DNA of 64,000 nucleotides from Gemmatimonas aurantiaca (GTDB lineage: Bacteria > Gemmatimonadota > Gemmatimonadetes > Gemmatimonadales > Gemmatimonadaceae), in the NCBI RefSeq assembly GCF_037190085.1, contig NZ_JBBCJO010000001.1, positions 248,001-312,000 on the forward strand, in the 5' to 3' direction. Positions within the stretch are counted from its first letter, which is position 1; each line of letters begins with the position of its first letter. The position numbers and the translations under genes are program-made. Of this stretch, positions 26,359 to 37,677 are shown one piece after another. A model generated the notes under the pieces. It did no database searches and had not been told where the DNA came from. It was given only the letters and a program-made list of their open reading frames with translations.

Positions 26359-27374
26359 GCCGCGCCCTCCACGATGGCCAGACGACGTTGCGGCTCTTCG
26401 ACCAGATGACACCGCGCGGTGTGTCCCGGCGCGATGGACAGCAACCGCGGCTCCTCGCGTGCACAGCGGTCGAAAGCATGCGGGCAGCGATCGCGGAACG
26501 TACACCCGCTGGGCAACGCACCGGGCGGCGGCACACTGCCGCGGATCGTGTTCAACCGGCTCCGCTCATCGCCCAGACGCGGCATCGCGGCCATCAGTCC
26601 TTCGGTGTACGGATGTGTCGGCGCGGCAAAGAGCGCCCCCACCGGAGCTTCCTCCACCACCCGACCGGCATACATGACCAGCACCCGCGACGCCATCTCG
26701 GCCACCACACCGAGGTCGTGCGTGATGAGCAGCAATCCCATCCCCGTACGCTCCCGCATCGTGCGCAGCAGATCGAGAATCTGCGCCTGGATGGTCACAT
26801 CGAGCGCCGTGGTGGGCTCGTCGGCAATCACGAGCTTGGGGGACAGCACCAGCGCCATCGCGATCATCACGCGCTGGCGCATACCGCCCGAGAGTTCGTG
26901 CGGATACTGCCTGGCGCGTGCCGCCGGATCGGGAATGCCCACCTGACCGAGCATGTCCACGGCACGCGCCCAGGCCTCCCGCGCGCTGCACTTCGTGTGC
27001 ACCCGCACCACCTCGGCGATCTGATCGCCCACGGTCAGTACGGGGTTGAGCGCGGTCATCGGTTCCTGGAAGATCATCGCCATCTGTCGTCCGCGAACGG
27101 AGCGCAGGGCACGATCGTCCATGCGCAGCAGATCCTGACCATCGAAGCGGATGTGCGAACCCGTGGCGATACGTCCCGGCGGTGGCACCAGCCGCAGCAG
27201 CGAGAGCGCCGTCATCGACTTGCCACACCCCGATTCCCCCACCAGGCAGACGGTTTCACCGGCAGCGACCGTGAAGTCCACGCCGTCCACGACGCGGACG
27301 TCGGCCGGGGATGCAGGGAACGCGATGCGCAAGGCCTGCACATCGAGCAGAGCGTCGGGGGAAGGAACAGTCAC
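26355..27374 (-). CDS. oligopeptide/dipeptide ABC transporter ATPase (OppD/DppD type)
   Basis: 339 residues from GTG 27374, which overlaps the permease stop (GTGA). Walker A is GESGCGKSMT, signature is LSGGMRQRVMIAMAL, and Walker B is LVIADEPTTALDVT. The C-terminal extension GCTFRDRCPHAFDRC carries the four cysteines found in this subfamily. Partner of the following ATPase. The long in-frame extension upstream overlaps the permease and is rejected. Confidence 0.95.
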   Translation of the reverse strand: MTVPSPDALLDVQALRIAFPASPADVRVVDGVDFTVAAGETVCLVGESGCGKSMTALSLLRLVPPPGRIATGSHIRFDGQDLLRMDDRALRSVRGRQMAMIFQEPMTALNPVLTVGDQIAEVVRVHTKCSAREAWARAVDMLGQVGIPDPAARARQYPHELSGGMRQRVMIAMALVLSPKLVIADEPTTALDVTIQAQILDLLRTMRERTGMGLLLITHDLGVVAEMASRVLVMYAGRVVEEAPVGALFAAPTHPYTEGLMAAMPRLGDERSRLNTIRGSVPPPGALPSGCTFRDRCPHAFDRCAREEPRLLSIAPGHTARCHLVEEPQRRLAIVEGAA

Positions 27375-28294
27375 GTCCGGGGAACGGAGTGGTGGGCAGA
27401 AGGCGGGGGAGCCGCAATATCTCGAAGATCTCTGGCAACGTGCGCCGGGGCGAAGCGGTCGCGCAAGACGTCTCCCAGCACATTGCACAGAAGGACGGCC
27501 CCCACGGTGGCCAGGCCCGGGAACACGGCAATCCACCACTCGGTGTCGAACGATCCTGATCCGTCGTGCAGAATGGTGCCCCAACTCGCGGTGGGCGGTT
27601 GAATGCCGAGTCCCAGGAAGCTCAACCCGGCTTCGAGCGCGATGGTATTGGCCACGGCGAAGGTGCCCGTCACCGTCAGAAGGGGCGCGAGATGTGGCAA
27701 CAGGTGGCGTCCGAAGAGACGGGGACCGCGTACGCCCATGGCGCGTGCCGCCAGCGCGAACTCCCGGCTCTGCAGCGCGTCGAGTTCGTCGGTGACCTGT
27801 CGTGCGGTGGCAAACCAACCGGTGAGGGCCACCAGCAGCACCAGTCCCGGAACGGACAGCGGACCCAGGAACGCGGTCACCGTGAGCAGCACCAGCAGAC
27901 GTGGCACCGACATCGCCACGTCGATGGCCCGTCGCAGCGCGGACGACAACACACGCGGTGCAAAGGATGTCAGCGCGCCGTACACCGTGCCAAGGACGAG
28001 ACTCAGCAGCACCGCCGCGGAGGCGAAGCCCAGCGATACCCGTGCGCCATGCAGCACGCGACTCAACAGATCACGCGAAAAACTGTCGGTGCCGAAGGGA
28101 TGGGCCGACGACGGGGGCACGCTGCGCAGCGCAAGAATGTCGAGTTGCGCGTCCGGTGGATACGGCGCCAGCCATGGAGCGCCGATGGCCAGCAGCGCGA
28201 GCGCCGCCACGAGCAGCCAGATCAATCCACGTGGACGTGCAGACATGTGGATCCGTCGACGCAGCGCCGTCGGTGAGATCGTCGTGGTGCTCAT
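27371..28294 (-). CDS. oligopeptide ABC transporter permease (OppC/DppC type)
   Basis: 307 residues from ATG 28294. An N-terminal membrane segment (LIWLLVAALALLAIGAPWL) is followed by HPFGTDSFSRDLLSR, typical of DppC permeases. The EAA loop is present (EFALAARAMGVRGPRLFGRH), and there are about five further membrane helices. It forms the inner-membrane channel with the gene upstream. It starts about 25 nt after the stop of the first permease. Confidence 0.93.
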   Translation of the reverse strand: MSTTTISPTALRRRIHMSARPRGLIWLLVAALALLAIGAPWLAPYPPDAQLDILALRSVPPSSAHPFGTDSFSRDLLSRVLHGARVSLGFASAAVLLSLVLGTVYGALTSFAPRVLSSALRRAIDVAMSVPRLLVLLTVTAFLGPLSVPGLVLLVALTGWFATARQVTDELDALQSREFALAARAMGVRGPRLFGRHLLPHLAPLLTVTGTFAVANTIALEAGLSFLGLGIQPPTASWGTILHDGSGSFDTEWWIAVFPGLATVGAVLLCNVLGDVLRDRFAPAHVARDLRDIAAPPPSAHHSVPRT

Positions 28295-28319
28295 GCCGCG
28301 CCCATGCTCATACGCATGC

Positions 28320-29330
28320 TCACGCGATTCGCTCCGCGACCTGTGCCGCCGTGTGCCCGGCAGAAAGCCCGGGCGCCACACGCAGTCTCGGATCGGCCCG
28401 CTCACGCAGCCACTCCGCCAACCAGGCGCCGAGTGCCGTGAGCGTGCTTCCCAGCACCACACAGGCTGCCACGACCGCATAATCGCGCGCCGAGATCGCG
28501 CGCAACAGGGCGTACCCGAGTCCCGGCCAGTTGAAGATCTGCTCCACGAAGACCACGCCGGCGAGATAGGAGGGCAGCAGAATCCCTCCCAACGTGATCA
28601 CCGGCAGCAACGAGGCGCGCCAGGCGTTGCGCAGCACGCGCCGGCGTCCCAGTCCGCTGGCTTCCGCCGTGCGTACGAAGGGCAGACCGACGGTCTCCTG
28701 CATGCTGGCACGCTGATAGCGGGCGAAGGTGGCGATCCCGATCGACGCCACCGATGCCACCGGCAGCACGAGATGCCGCAGCCGGTCGAGGAGCCGTTCA
28801 CCGGGCGACAGATATGCGTACAGCTCGCTCGTGACGCCCGTGGCCGGCAGCAGGTGCCAGGTGCGCGCGAAGACCAGCAGCAATGCCATCGCGAGCCAGA
28901 ACTCGGGAATCGAGTAGATCACCAGCAGCAGCGTCGACGTGACGCGATCGCGTCGTGAACCCGCCCGCGCGCCCTGCCAGGCTCCGATCCACAATCCACC
29001 GAGCACACTCAGCACGAAAGCCGGCACGATCAGCATGAGCGTATTGGGCAACGCATCGCGCAGCACGGCGGACACGGGCCGCTGCTGCTGAATGGACCAC
29101 CCCAGGTCGCCGCGCAGCAGAGCGCCCAGCCATCGCAGATACTGCGTGCCGAGCGGTTCGTCGAATCCGTACAGCGCCCGCATGCGGGCTTTGACTTCGG
29201 GCGGGACACTCTCGCCGAGTGCCGAGGCAGGATCGCCCGGTGCGAGATGCAGGCACAGAAATGCCAGCGTGGCCGCCGAGAGAATCACCAGCGCGCACTG
29301 CCAGGTGCGTGCGAGCAGGCGTGACGACAC
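28320..29330 (-). CDS. oligopeptide ABC transporter permease (OppB/DppB type)
   Basis: 336 residues from GTG 29330, two bases after the binding-protein stop. An N-terminal helix (LVILSAATLAFLCLHLAPGDP) with the PGDP motif is characteristic of DppB. The EAA loop is VRTAEASGLGRRRVLRNAW, and FNWPGLGYALLRAI lies near the end. Six predicted helices. Pairs with the downstream permease. Confidence 0.92.
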   Translation of the reverse strand: MSSRLLARTWQCALVILSAATLAFLCLHLAPGDPASALGESVPPEVKARMRALYGFDEPLGTQYLRWLGALLRGDLGWSIQQQRPVSAVLRDALPNTLMLIVPAFVLSVLGGLWIGAWQGARAGSRRDRVTSTLLLVIYSIPEFWLAMALLLVFARTWHLLPATGVTSELYAYLSPGERLLDRLRHLVLPVASVASIGIATFARYQRASMQETVGLPFVRTAEASGLGRRRVLRNAWRASLLPVITLGGILLPSYLAGVVFVEQIFNWPGLGYALLRAISARDYAVVAACVVLGSTLTALGAWLAEWLRERADPRLRVAPGLSAGHTAAQVAERIA

Positions 29331-29332
29331 GA

Positions 29333-31015
29333 TCAGCGGGACGCGGCCGCGAGTCCGATTCGATCGCGATCGATGCGCTGTGCCGGATCCACCCGCCAGT
29401 CGGCCAGATCCGCGTACCATCCATCGGGACGCAGCGGCGGCACGATGAATCGTTTGTGCAGCGCCACCGGCGCCCGCTGATCCACCAGCCAGATGGCCGG
29501 CGCATCGTCCACGATCTGCTGGAAAGCGCGGGCCCAGTATCGGTGACTGGCCGCCGGGGCGAAGCTGGTCAGGGCACTGTCCACGAGCGCATCGAAAGCC
29601 GGATTGCGATAACGCCCCACGTTCCCCGATCCCTTGCTCGTCCACGTCTGCCTGGTGCCTCCCAGCCCGGGCACCACCGACCAGCCGCCCATGTAGGTAT
29701 CGAACTGCCCGGTATCCGATCGGGTGGAGAAGGTGTTCACCTCGAGCACGAGCGGTTTGGCCTCCGCACCCACGGCGCGGAACTGCTCCTGCAGCAGCAC
29801 CGTCAGACTGCGACGGCCCGCGCTGGAACTCGGCACCAGCATCTCGAACGACAAGCGGCGTCCTTCACGTTCGCGGATGCCGTCGCCGTCGCTGTCACGC
29901 CATCCCGCGGAATCGAGCAGCGCGCGTGCATGCGCGGGATCGTGAGGCAATTGTGTGAACGCGGTGGTGTCGGGAATGAGTGCGCGCGGCGCCGGACCGA
30001 GCGCCACGGCGCCCAGGGAATCGAAGACGTTGCGCACGATGCCCGCCCGGTCCACCGCCATGTGCAGCGCCCGACGCACCGCGGCGTCGGCGAAGAGCGG
30101 GTGCGGCTGGGAGGGATTGCGGGGATCGCGGAAGTTGAAACCCAGGAAGAGGTATTGCAGCGCGCGATTGTCCACGAGTCGCAGCGAGGGCGTGCGCGCG
30201 ATCTGCCCGAGATCGCCCGGTCGGATGTATTCGAAGAAATCGGCTTCCCCCGCGAACAGCTTCACCGTCGCGGCACCAAAATCGGCCGCGATGCTCCAGA
30301 TCACCCGGTCGAGCATCGCGCGTCCACGGGGATTGGCCGTGTCGGCCACGATCTCCACCCGCTGGCCGGCTTCCCAGTTGGCGAAACGGAAACGTCCGCT
30401 GCCCACCGGCTTGCGCGCGAAGGGCGAAGCCGGGAGATCCTTCATGGGAATGGACGCGAGCAGATGCGACGGGAGGATGTACATGAAGTACGTCGCTTCC
30501 TGGAACTGCTGCGGCGTGCGGCGCTTGAACCAGAACACCGCCGTGCGGGCATCGCGCACGGACACCGAATCGATATTGCCCAGCATCGCGCGGTTGTTCA
30601 CCGCGAGCGAGTCGGAGGTGTACACGCGGAACGTGTAGCGCACGTCCGCGGCCTCCACCGGCTGTCCGTCGTGCCAGCGCGCCAGCGAGTCGATCGTGAA
30701 GGCGATCGACAGGGAATCGTTGGCCCAGGCCCATGAGGACGCGAGACGCGGACGGAAGCCGCGATCTCCGAAGGTCTCGAGTGTCGGCCCGATCTCGGCG
30801 AGTCGATCGAAGATGGCATTGATGACCGCGGCATCCTGATTCGCGTCAGACACCGGCGGCAGCAGCGTCGTCGGTTCCGCCGGCATCGCGATGATGAGCG
30901 TGCCCCCTGTTTCGCCGGCCGCCACGCCACCACGATCGGCGTCACCACAGCCGACGAGCATGGCGAGCGAGGCGAGCAGGAACAGCGGACGGCGCGAAAA
31001 ACGGACCGGGAGCAT
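29333..31015 (-). CDS. extracellular solute-binding lipoprotein, family 5 (peptide ABC transporter)
   Basis: 560 residues from ATG 31015. The signal (RRPLFLLASLAMLVGC) ends in lipobox LVGC, so it is a membrane-tethered binding protein. Family 5 blocks include LASSWAWANDSLSIAFTI, WHDGQPVEAADVRYTFR, PVGSGRFRFANWEAG, and AAVRRALHMAVDRAGIVRNV. First gene of the peptide operon, so a promoter should lie between it and the LipM-like gene's stop at 31100. I cannot pick one out with confidence. Confidence 0.93.
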   Translation of the reverse strand: MLPVRFSRRPLFLLASLAMLVGCGDADRGGVAAGETGGTLIIAMPAEPTTLLPPVSDANQDAAVINAIFDRLAEIGPTLETFGDRGFRPRLASSWAWANDSLSIAFTIDSLARWHDGQPVEAADVRYTFRVYTSDSLAVNNRAMLGNIDSVSVRDARTAVFWFKRRTPQQFQEATYFMYILPSHLLASIPMKDLPASPFARKPVGSGRFRFANWEAGQRVEIVADTANPRGRAMLDRVIWSIAADFGAATVKLFAGEADFFEYIRPGDLGQIARTPSLRLVDNRALQYLFLGFNFRDPRNPSQPHPLFADAAVRRALHMAVDRAGIVRNVFDSLGAVALGPAPRALIPDTTAFTQLPHDPAHARALLDSAGWRDSDGDGIREREGRRLSFEMLVPSSSAGRRSLTVLLQEQFRAVGAEAKPLVLEVNTFSTRSDTGQFDTYMGGWSVVPGLGGTRQTWTSKGSGNVGRYRNPAFDALVDSALTSFAPAASHRYWARAFQQIVDDAPAIWLVDQRAPVALHKRFIVPPLRPDGWYADLADWRVDPAQRIDRDRIGLAAASR

Positions 31016-31099
31016 GGCGTGCGGGCGGAGGCGGGGGCAAAGGACCACGTACGACACGACGATGGAGATAACCGAGATATCTACGATGCGAAGTGTACG

Positions 31100-31927
31100 T
31101 CAGCGGCGCCAGAGTCGATCACGATCGAGGAACGCGACACGTCGCGTTTCGATCTCTTCGAGCAGCGACGCCGGAGGCATGAAGTCCGTCACGACCGCAT
31201 CGGCATCCGGCTCGGAGCGCCCTCCGGCAGGCATCGATCGCAATCGCCGCCGGACCGCCGCGTCCAGGGCCTCCTGCAGTTGCGTTTCATCATGATGGGG
31301 CAGGAGTGTGCACAGGGCGGCCGCGGGTGGTGCTGGTGGCAAGGGCTGCACGGCCGCCCGGCTCAACAGCGCCTGATCGTCCTGCAGCAGAACGCTGCCG
31401 TGCTGCAGATAGTGTGTCCCCTGCCGCCAGACGGCACTGCCGACGAGTTTGCGGCCCGCCACCACCAGCTCGCCTTCCGCCGGCATGTCGAAGCAGACCG
31501 GCCCGTCGGGGGCCACGGGTGGCTGTGCGCCGGCCCGCGTCACCGGTACGCCAAGGTCCTGCAGGGCACCACAGAGAATGGCGTTGATGGCGTCATACGC
31601 GTCCCGCCAGCCCAGGTCCTCGTCCAATGCGCATGTGACGCTGTAGGTCACTTCCCGGGCATGCAGCAACGCCCGCCCGCCGGTTGGGCGGCGTACGGCG
31701 GTCAGCCCCAGGTCGGCGAGACGGGCCTCATCGAAACGTCCCTGCACACGTTCGTTGCGCCCGAAAGAGATCGTGGGGGCCGACCAACCATACCAGCGCC
31801 ATACACCCACGCCTGGCGTCACCATGGCCATGAGCGCGGCATCGGTGGCCATGTTGTGTGGACCATCGGCGGCGGCGTGGGGCCAGACCGACCAGGCACG
31901 CGGGAGGACCGTTCGGCGGAGGGACAT
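31100..31927 (-). CDS. octanoyltransferase / lipoate-protein ligase family protein (LipM-like)
   Basis: 275 residues from ATG 31927. RRPTGGRALLHAREVTYS (79-96) and Lys160 in AGRKLVGSAVWRQG are hallmarks of the biotin/lipoate ligase fold. Cys145 (VCFDMPAEGELVV) is placed like the catalytic Cys of Bacillus LipM octanoyltransferases, and QHGSVLL follows. It is divergent from gcvP and close to gcvH, so transfer of octanoate to GcvH is a reasonable inference. A ligase activity on free lipoate cannot be excluded. Confidence 0.85.
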   Translation of the reverse strand: MSLRRTVLPRAWSVWPHAAADGPHNMATDAALMAMVTPGVGVWRWYGWSAPTISFGRNERVQGRFDEARLADLGLTAVRRPTGGRALLHAREVTYSVTCALDEDLGWRDAYDAINAILCGALQDLGVPVTRAGAQPPVAPDGPVCFDMPAEGELVVAGRKLVGSAVWRQGTHYLQHGSVLLQDDQALLSRAAVQPLPPAPPAAALCTLLPHHDETQLQEALDAAVRRRLRSMPAGGRSEPDADAVVTDFMPPASLLEEIETRRVAFLDRDRLWRR

Positions 31928-32045
31928 TCCGGTTAAATTAGAGAGGCTGCGGTAAAGTCGGTCGCCGCGGCCCAGCCGACAACGCTGCTTCCCGCTGCTT
32001 CCATCGGGCGTGGCCGCGAGGCCCCGTTCGCTCCTGAGGATGGTC

Positions 32046-34931
<2,886 letters not shown>

Positions 34932-34949
34932 GTGGTGTCGGGAGACGAT

Positions 34950-34994
34950 ACGGCCCCCGGTCACGCGATGTGATCGGGGGCCGTGTGTTTTTTG
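34950..34994 (+). terminator. Rho-independent terminator after gcvP
   Basis: A hairpin ACGGCCCCCG...CGGGGGCCGT (outer 10 bp, with GTCAC/GTGAT extending the stem) is followed by GTGTTTTTT. It lies between the convergent gcvP and gcvH stops. Confidence 0.85.
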
Positions 34995-35041
34995 CGGTGT
35001 ACTCTCGCGGCGTGTGTGGCGCCGCGGTGTGCTGCGGGAAC

Positions 35042-35428
35042 TCAGCCGCCGATCTGCGCCTGGTATTCGTCGGCCGACAACAGACCAGCGTCCCCATCGG
35101 GAGCCAGACGCACCTTGATCATCCAGCCGTCGCCGTACGGGTCGGTGTTGATCAGCGCGGGTTCACCGTCGAGACGGCCGTTCACTTCCACCACTTCGCC
35201 GGCCACCGGCATGAACAGTTCGGACACCGCCTTCACGGCTTCCACGGTGCCGAATACGTCATGCGCGCCATAGGTGGCGCCCACCTTCGGCAGTTCGACG
35301 TACACGATGTCGCCCAGCTCACCCTGCGCAAAGTCGGTGATGCCGATGGCAACGATCCCGCTGTCATCGGTGGAACGGACGTACTCGTGATCCTTCGTAT
35401 AGCGCAGGTCGGCGGGGATATTCGACAC
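35042..35428 (-). CDS. gcvH: glycine cleavage system H protein
   Basis: Lipoyl carrier shuttling the aminomethyl group between P, T and L proteins. 128 residues. The lipoylation site is Lys66 in GTVEAVKAVSELFMP. GDIVYVELPKVG and INTDPYGDGWMIK are family blocks. Lies 27 nt after coaE on the same strand and converges with gcvP. The LipM-like gene and LipB/LipA elsewhere in the window could modify it. Confidence 0.97.
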   Translation of the reverse strand: MSNIPADLRYTKDHEYVRSTDDSGIVAIGITDFAQGELGDIVYVELPKVGATYGAHDVFGTVEAVKAVSELFMPVAGEVVEVNGRLDGEPALINTDPYGDGWMIKVRLAPDGDAGLLSADEYQAQIGG

Positions 35429-35455
35429 GGTGACTCCACGGGAAAGGGAAAAGCT

Positions 35456-36106
35456 TCAACCGGTAGTAGTATCCGCTTCGGACGCCCGTTGCGGAAGCGG
35501 GCCGCGCGGGGGCAGGGTCCGCAATTGCTCCCAGAGCGCGTCGACACGCTCCTGGAGTTCCGCCAGGGAGCCATCGTTGTCGATGATCCAGTCCGCTCCG
35601 GCACGTTTGCGCTCGGCCGGCCATTGGGCATCGATCATGGCCTGCGCCTCGGCGGGGGACAGTCCCCGGTCGCGCACCATGCGCTGGAGCCGCAGGGGTT
35701 CGGGGGAATCCACCAGGATCACACCGTCGAAGGCATGCTCGAGACCCACTTCGAAGAGCAGGGGGATGTCCGAAATGACCAGCCGGTCCCCGCGCGACTC
35801 GGCAGCCTTCACGGCCTCGGCGCGCAGACGTCCCACGGCAGGGTGCACGATAGCATTCAGCGCATCGCGGGCCACCGGATCGTGAAAGACCAGGGTGCGC
35901 ATGGCTGCCCGGTCGAGCGAACCGTCGGCCTGCAGCATGCGTGCACCGAAACGTTCGACGATGGCTTCGAGCCCCGGTGTGCCCACCGCGACCGCATCGC
36001 GCGCGAGTCTGTCCGCATCGATGATCGTCGCGCCATGCGTTGCCAGCATGGTGGCCACCGTGGATTTGCCCGAGGCGATGTTGCCGGTGAGTGCGAGGTG
36101 GAGCAT
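35456..36106 (-). CDS. coaE: dephospho-CoA kinase
   Basis: Last step of CoA synthesis: ATP-dependent phosphorylation of dephospho-CoA. 216 residues. P-loop GNIASGKST (8-16), IIDADRLARD, and ISDIPLLFEVG are diagnostic. RLQRMVRDRGLSPAEAQAMI forms the lid region. Upstream of gcvH with 27 nt between; the two may share a message. Confidence 0.96.
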   Translation of the reverse strand: MLHLALTGNIASGKSTVATMLATHGATIIDADRLARDAVAVGTPGLEAIVERFGARMLQADGSLDRAAMRTLVFHDPVARDALNAIVHPAVGRLRAEAVKAAESRGDRLVISDIPLLFEVGLEHAFDGVILVDSPEPLRLQRMVRDRGLSPAEAQAMIDAQWPAERKRAGADWIIDNDGSLAELQERVDALWEQLRTLPPRGPLPQRASEADTTTG

Positions 36107-36278
36107 GGTGAAGCATGCGGTGTGGAGTGGCGACGGACCAGCATCTGCCGCTAATCTGCGATGGAAATGGGGTCTTGCATATGGGAGCTGACCGTTCCGT
36201 GGTACGATGTCGCTTTCTGCAGAGATCTGTGACTGTGAGTGCTGGATGGACTTTTTCCCTGCCTCGGAGGCGCGACAG

Positions 36279-36653
36279 ATGAAGAAACGATTCTGGCGTA
36301 TGGGCTTCCTCGTCTTGCTCTCCGTGCTGGCGCAGGGATGTCAGACCGACTGTGTCGGGGTGGATGGGTTGGGTTTCGAGCTCTATCTGATCGATGCGTC
36401 CTCTCGACGGCCGATTTCCAGTGGGGTTTTCGCAACGGCTACTGAGGGCGCACGGGTCGATACACTCCAGCTATTCCCCGGTGTGGAGCCTCCCTTTTTT
36501 TACGGAGTCGCACGGGAAGGTGTATTTCAGCTCCGTGTGGAAGCAGAGGGATTCGAACCATTTGTGCGGGACAACATGCCTGTCCGTCAAACGGGCGAGT
36601 GTGGGTCGTTGGTAGGAAACCGGCTGACCATTCCACTGGTTCGACGTCCGTAG
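36279..36653 (+). CDS. small lipoprotein with carboxypeptidase-regulatory-like fold
   Basis: 124 residues from ATG 36279 (GGAGG 8 nt upstream). The signal (MGFLVLLSVLAQGC) ends in a lipobox. The mature part (RRPISSGVFATATEGA, FQLRVEAEGFEPFV) resembles small beta-sandwich CarboxypepD-regulatory or transthyretin-like modules. Base composition is visibly less GC-rich than the neighbours, with runs such as CCCTTTTTTTAC, hinting at acquisition or weak selection. Function unknown. Confidence 0.75.
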   Translation: MKKRFWRMGFLVLLSVLAQGCQTDCVGVDGLGFELYLIDASSRRPISSGVFATATEGARVDTLQLFPGVEPPFFYGVAREGVFQLRVEAEGFEPFVRDNMPVRQTGECGSLVGNRLTIPLVRRP

Positions 36654-36676
36654 CGGATTCCCTCATGCAAACAACA

Positions 36677-36704
36677 CGAGCCCGGGAACACATTCCCGGG
36701 CTCG
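36677..36704. terminator. bidirectional hairpin terminator
   Basis: CGAGCCCGGGAA and TTCCCGGGCTCG form a perfect 12-bp stem with loop CACA. On the + strand CTTTAC follows. It lies between the convergent lipoprotein and regulator genes. Confidence 0.75.
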
Positions 36705-36730
36705 CTTTACACTCAGCTTTCGACGCCGAC

Positions 36731-37546
36731 TCAGGCCGCGGCCGAGTCCTGCAGTTCGTCGTCGTGATCGGCGATCTGTCGGCGCTTCTCGCGGTTGACG
36801 AGCAGCTCCTGGATGACCCACTGCGCGCCGCCACGCAGACGGATCTGGTGCGGGGTGCACCCCAGATACCGCTGACACGTATTGCGGAACGCACTGCCCG
36901 ACGGAAAGTCGAGCGCGCTGGCCACGCCGTCCGCGCTGCGTGAGCCGTCTTCCAGCATGCTCGCGGCCACGATCAGGCGTCCCCAGGTGAGCAATTGATG
37001 CGGCGGCGGCAACTGGGCGCCCTCCAGCCGCTTCGACAACAGGCGACGCGACACCGCGATCAGACGCGCCAGGCTGTCGGGCGTCAGACGCTCGTGCGCG
37101 CGCGTCACCGACAACATCACCGCGTCACGCACCACACTGCGCAGCCCCGCCAGATGCGGTTTGAGCAGACTCGACACACTGCGTGCCTCGGCCTGGTCGA
37201 GCAGCGCCGCCAGCAGTTGTGGCGTGTCGGTCTCCTCGGCCACGATGAGCACGTCGATGCCGCAGCGACCGGCGTCGAACATGTCGCGCGCGCGCTCACG
37301 CGTGACATCGACATACGCCACCAGCGCCGCGCGGGGGACACGAACGCGCAGTTGACGCACCCGTTCGAAGTCCGCACGACCGTCGACGTACAGGTCGAAG
37401 ACCACGACATTGATCGGCCCACGCTCGCAGGCGCGGGTCAGGGAGGTCCAATCTTCGCACGGAATGAACCGATACCGGTCACGCGCCGCGGAGCGCAGCC
37501 GTGCGAGCCGGGGTTCGTGTGCGAGCAGCGTCGCGATTACGCCCAT
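36731..37546 (-). CDS. AraC-like transcriptional regulator with degenerate receiver-like N-terminus
   Basis: 271 residues. Residues 1 to about 120 alternate as in a receiver domain (NVVVFDLYVDG, ALVAYVDVTRE) but lack the usual acidic pocket. The C-terminus (SADGVASALDFPSGSAFRNTCQRYLGCTPHQIR) matches the second helix-turn-helix of AraC-type regulators. Divergent from a hybrid histidine kinase 130 bp away, so the two may be one regulatory pair. Its ligand or signal is unknown. Confidence 0.75.
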   Translation of the reverse strand: MGVIATLLAHEPRLARLRSAARDRYRFIPCEDWTSLTRACERGPINVVVFDLYVDGRADFERVRQLRVRVPRAALVAYVDVTRERARDMFDAGRCGIDVLIVAEETDTPQLLAALLDQAEARSVSSLLKPHLAGLRSVVRDAVMLSVTRAHERLTPDSLARLIAVSRRLLSKRLEGAQLPPPHQLLTWGRLIVAASMLEDGSRSADGVASALDFPSGSAFRNTCQRYLGCTPHQIRLRGGAQWVIQELLVNREKRRQIADHDDELQDSAAA

Positions 37547-37677
37547 GCGACGATCCGTTCAAAGGGAGTGAAGAGGATTCTGGAAAGCATCACCTTCAGG
37601 ACGCGGCACCCGCGGGATGCGTCACAGCCCCGGCTCGCCAGGCGAACCGACAGCTCCGTTCCGATCCGCGAACCCCC

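Noticed and set aside
31928..32045. Glycine riboswitch before gcvP
   Set aside because: The leader is short and lacks the tandem aptamer consensus; only a normal ribosome site is visible.
36540..36570. tRNA T-arm-like word GGATTCGAACC
   Set aside because: It lies inside the lipoprotein coding frame, flanking bases do not form a T-stem or acceptor stem, and no anticodon arm is found.
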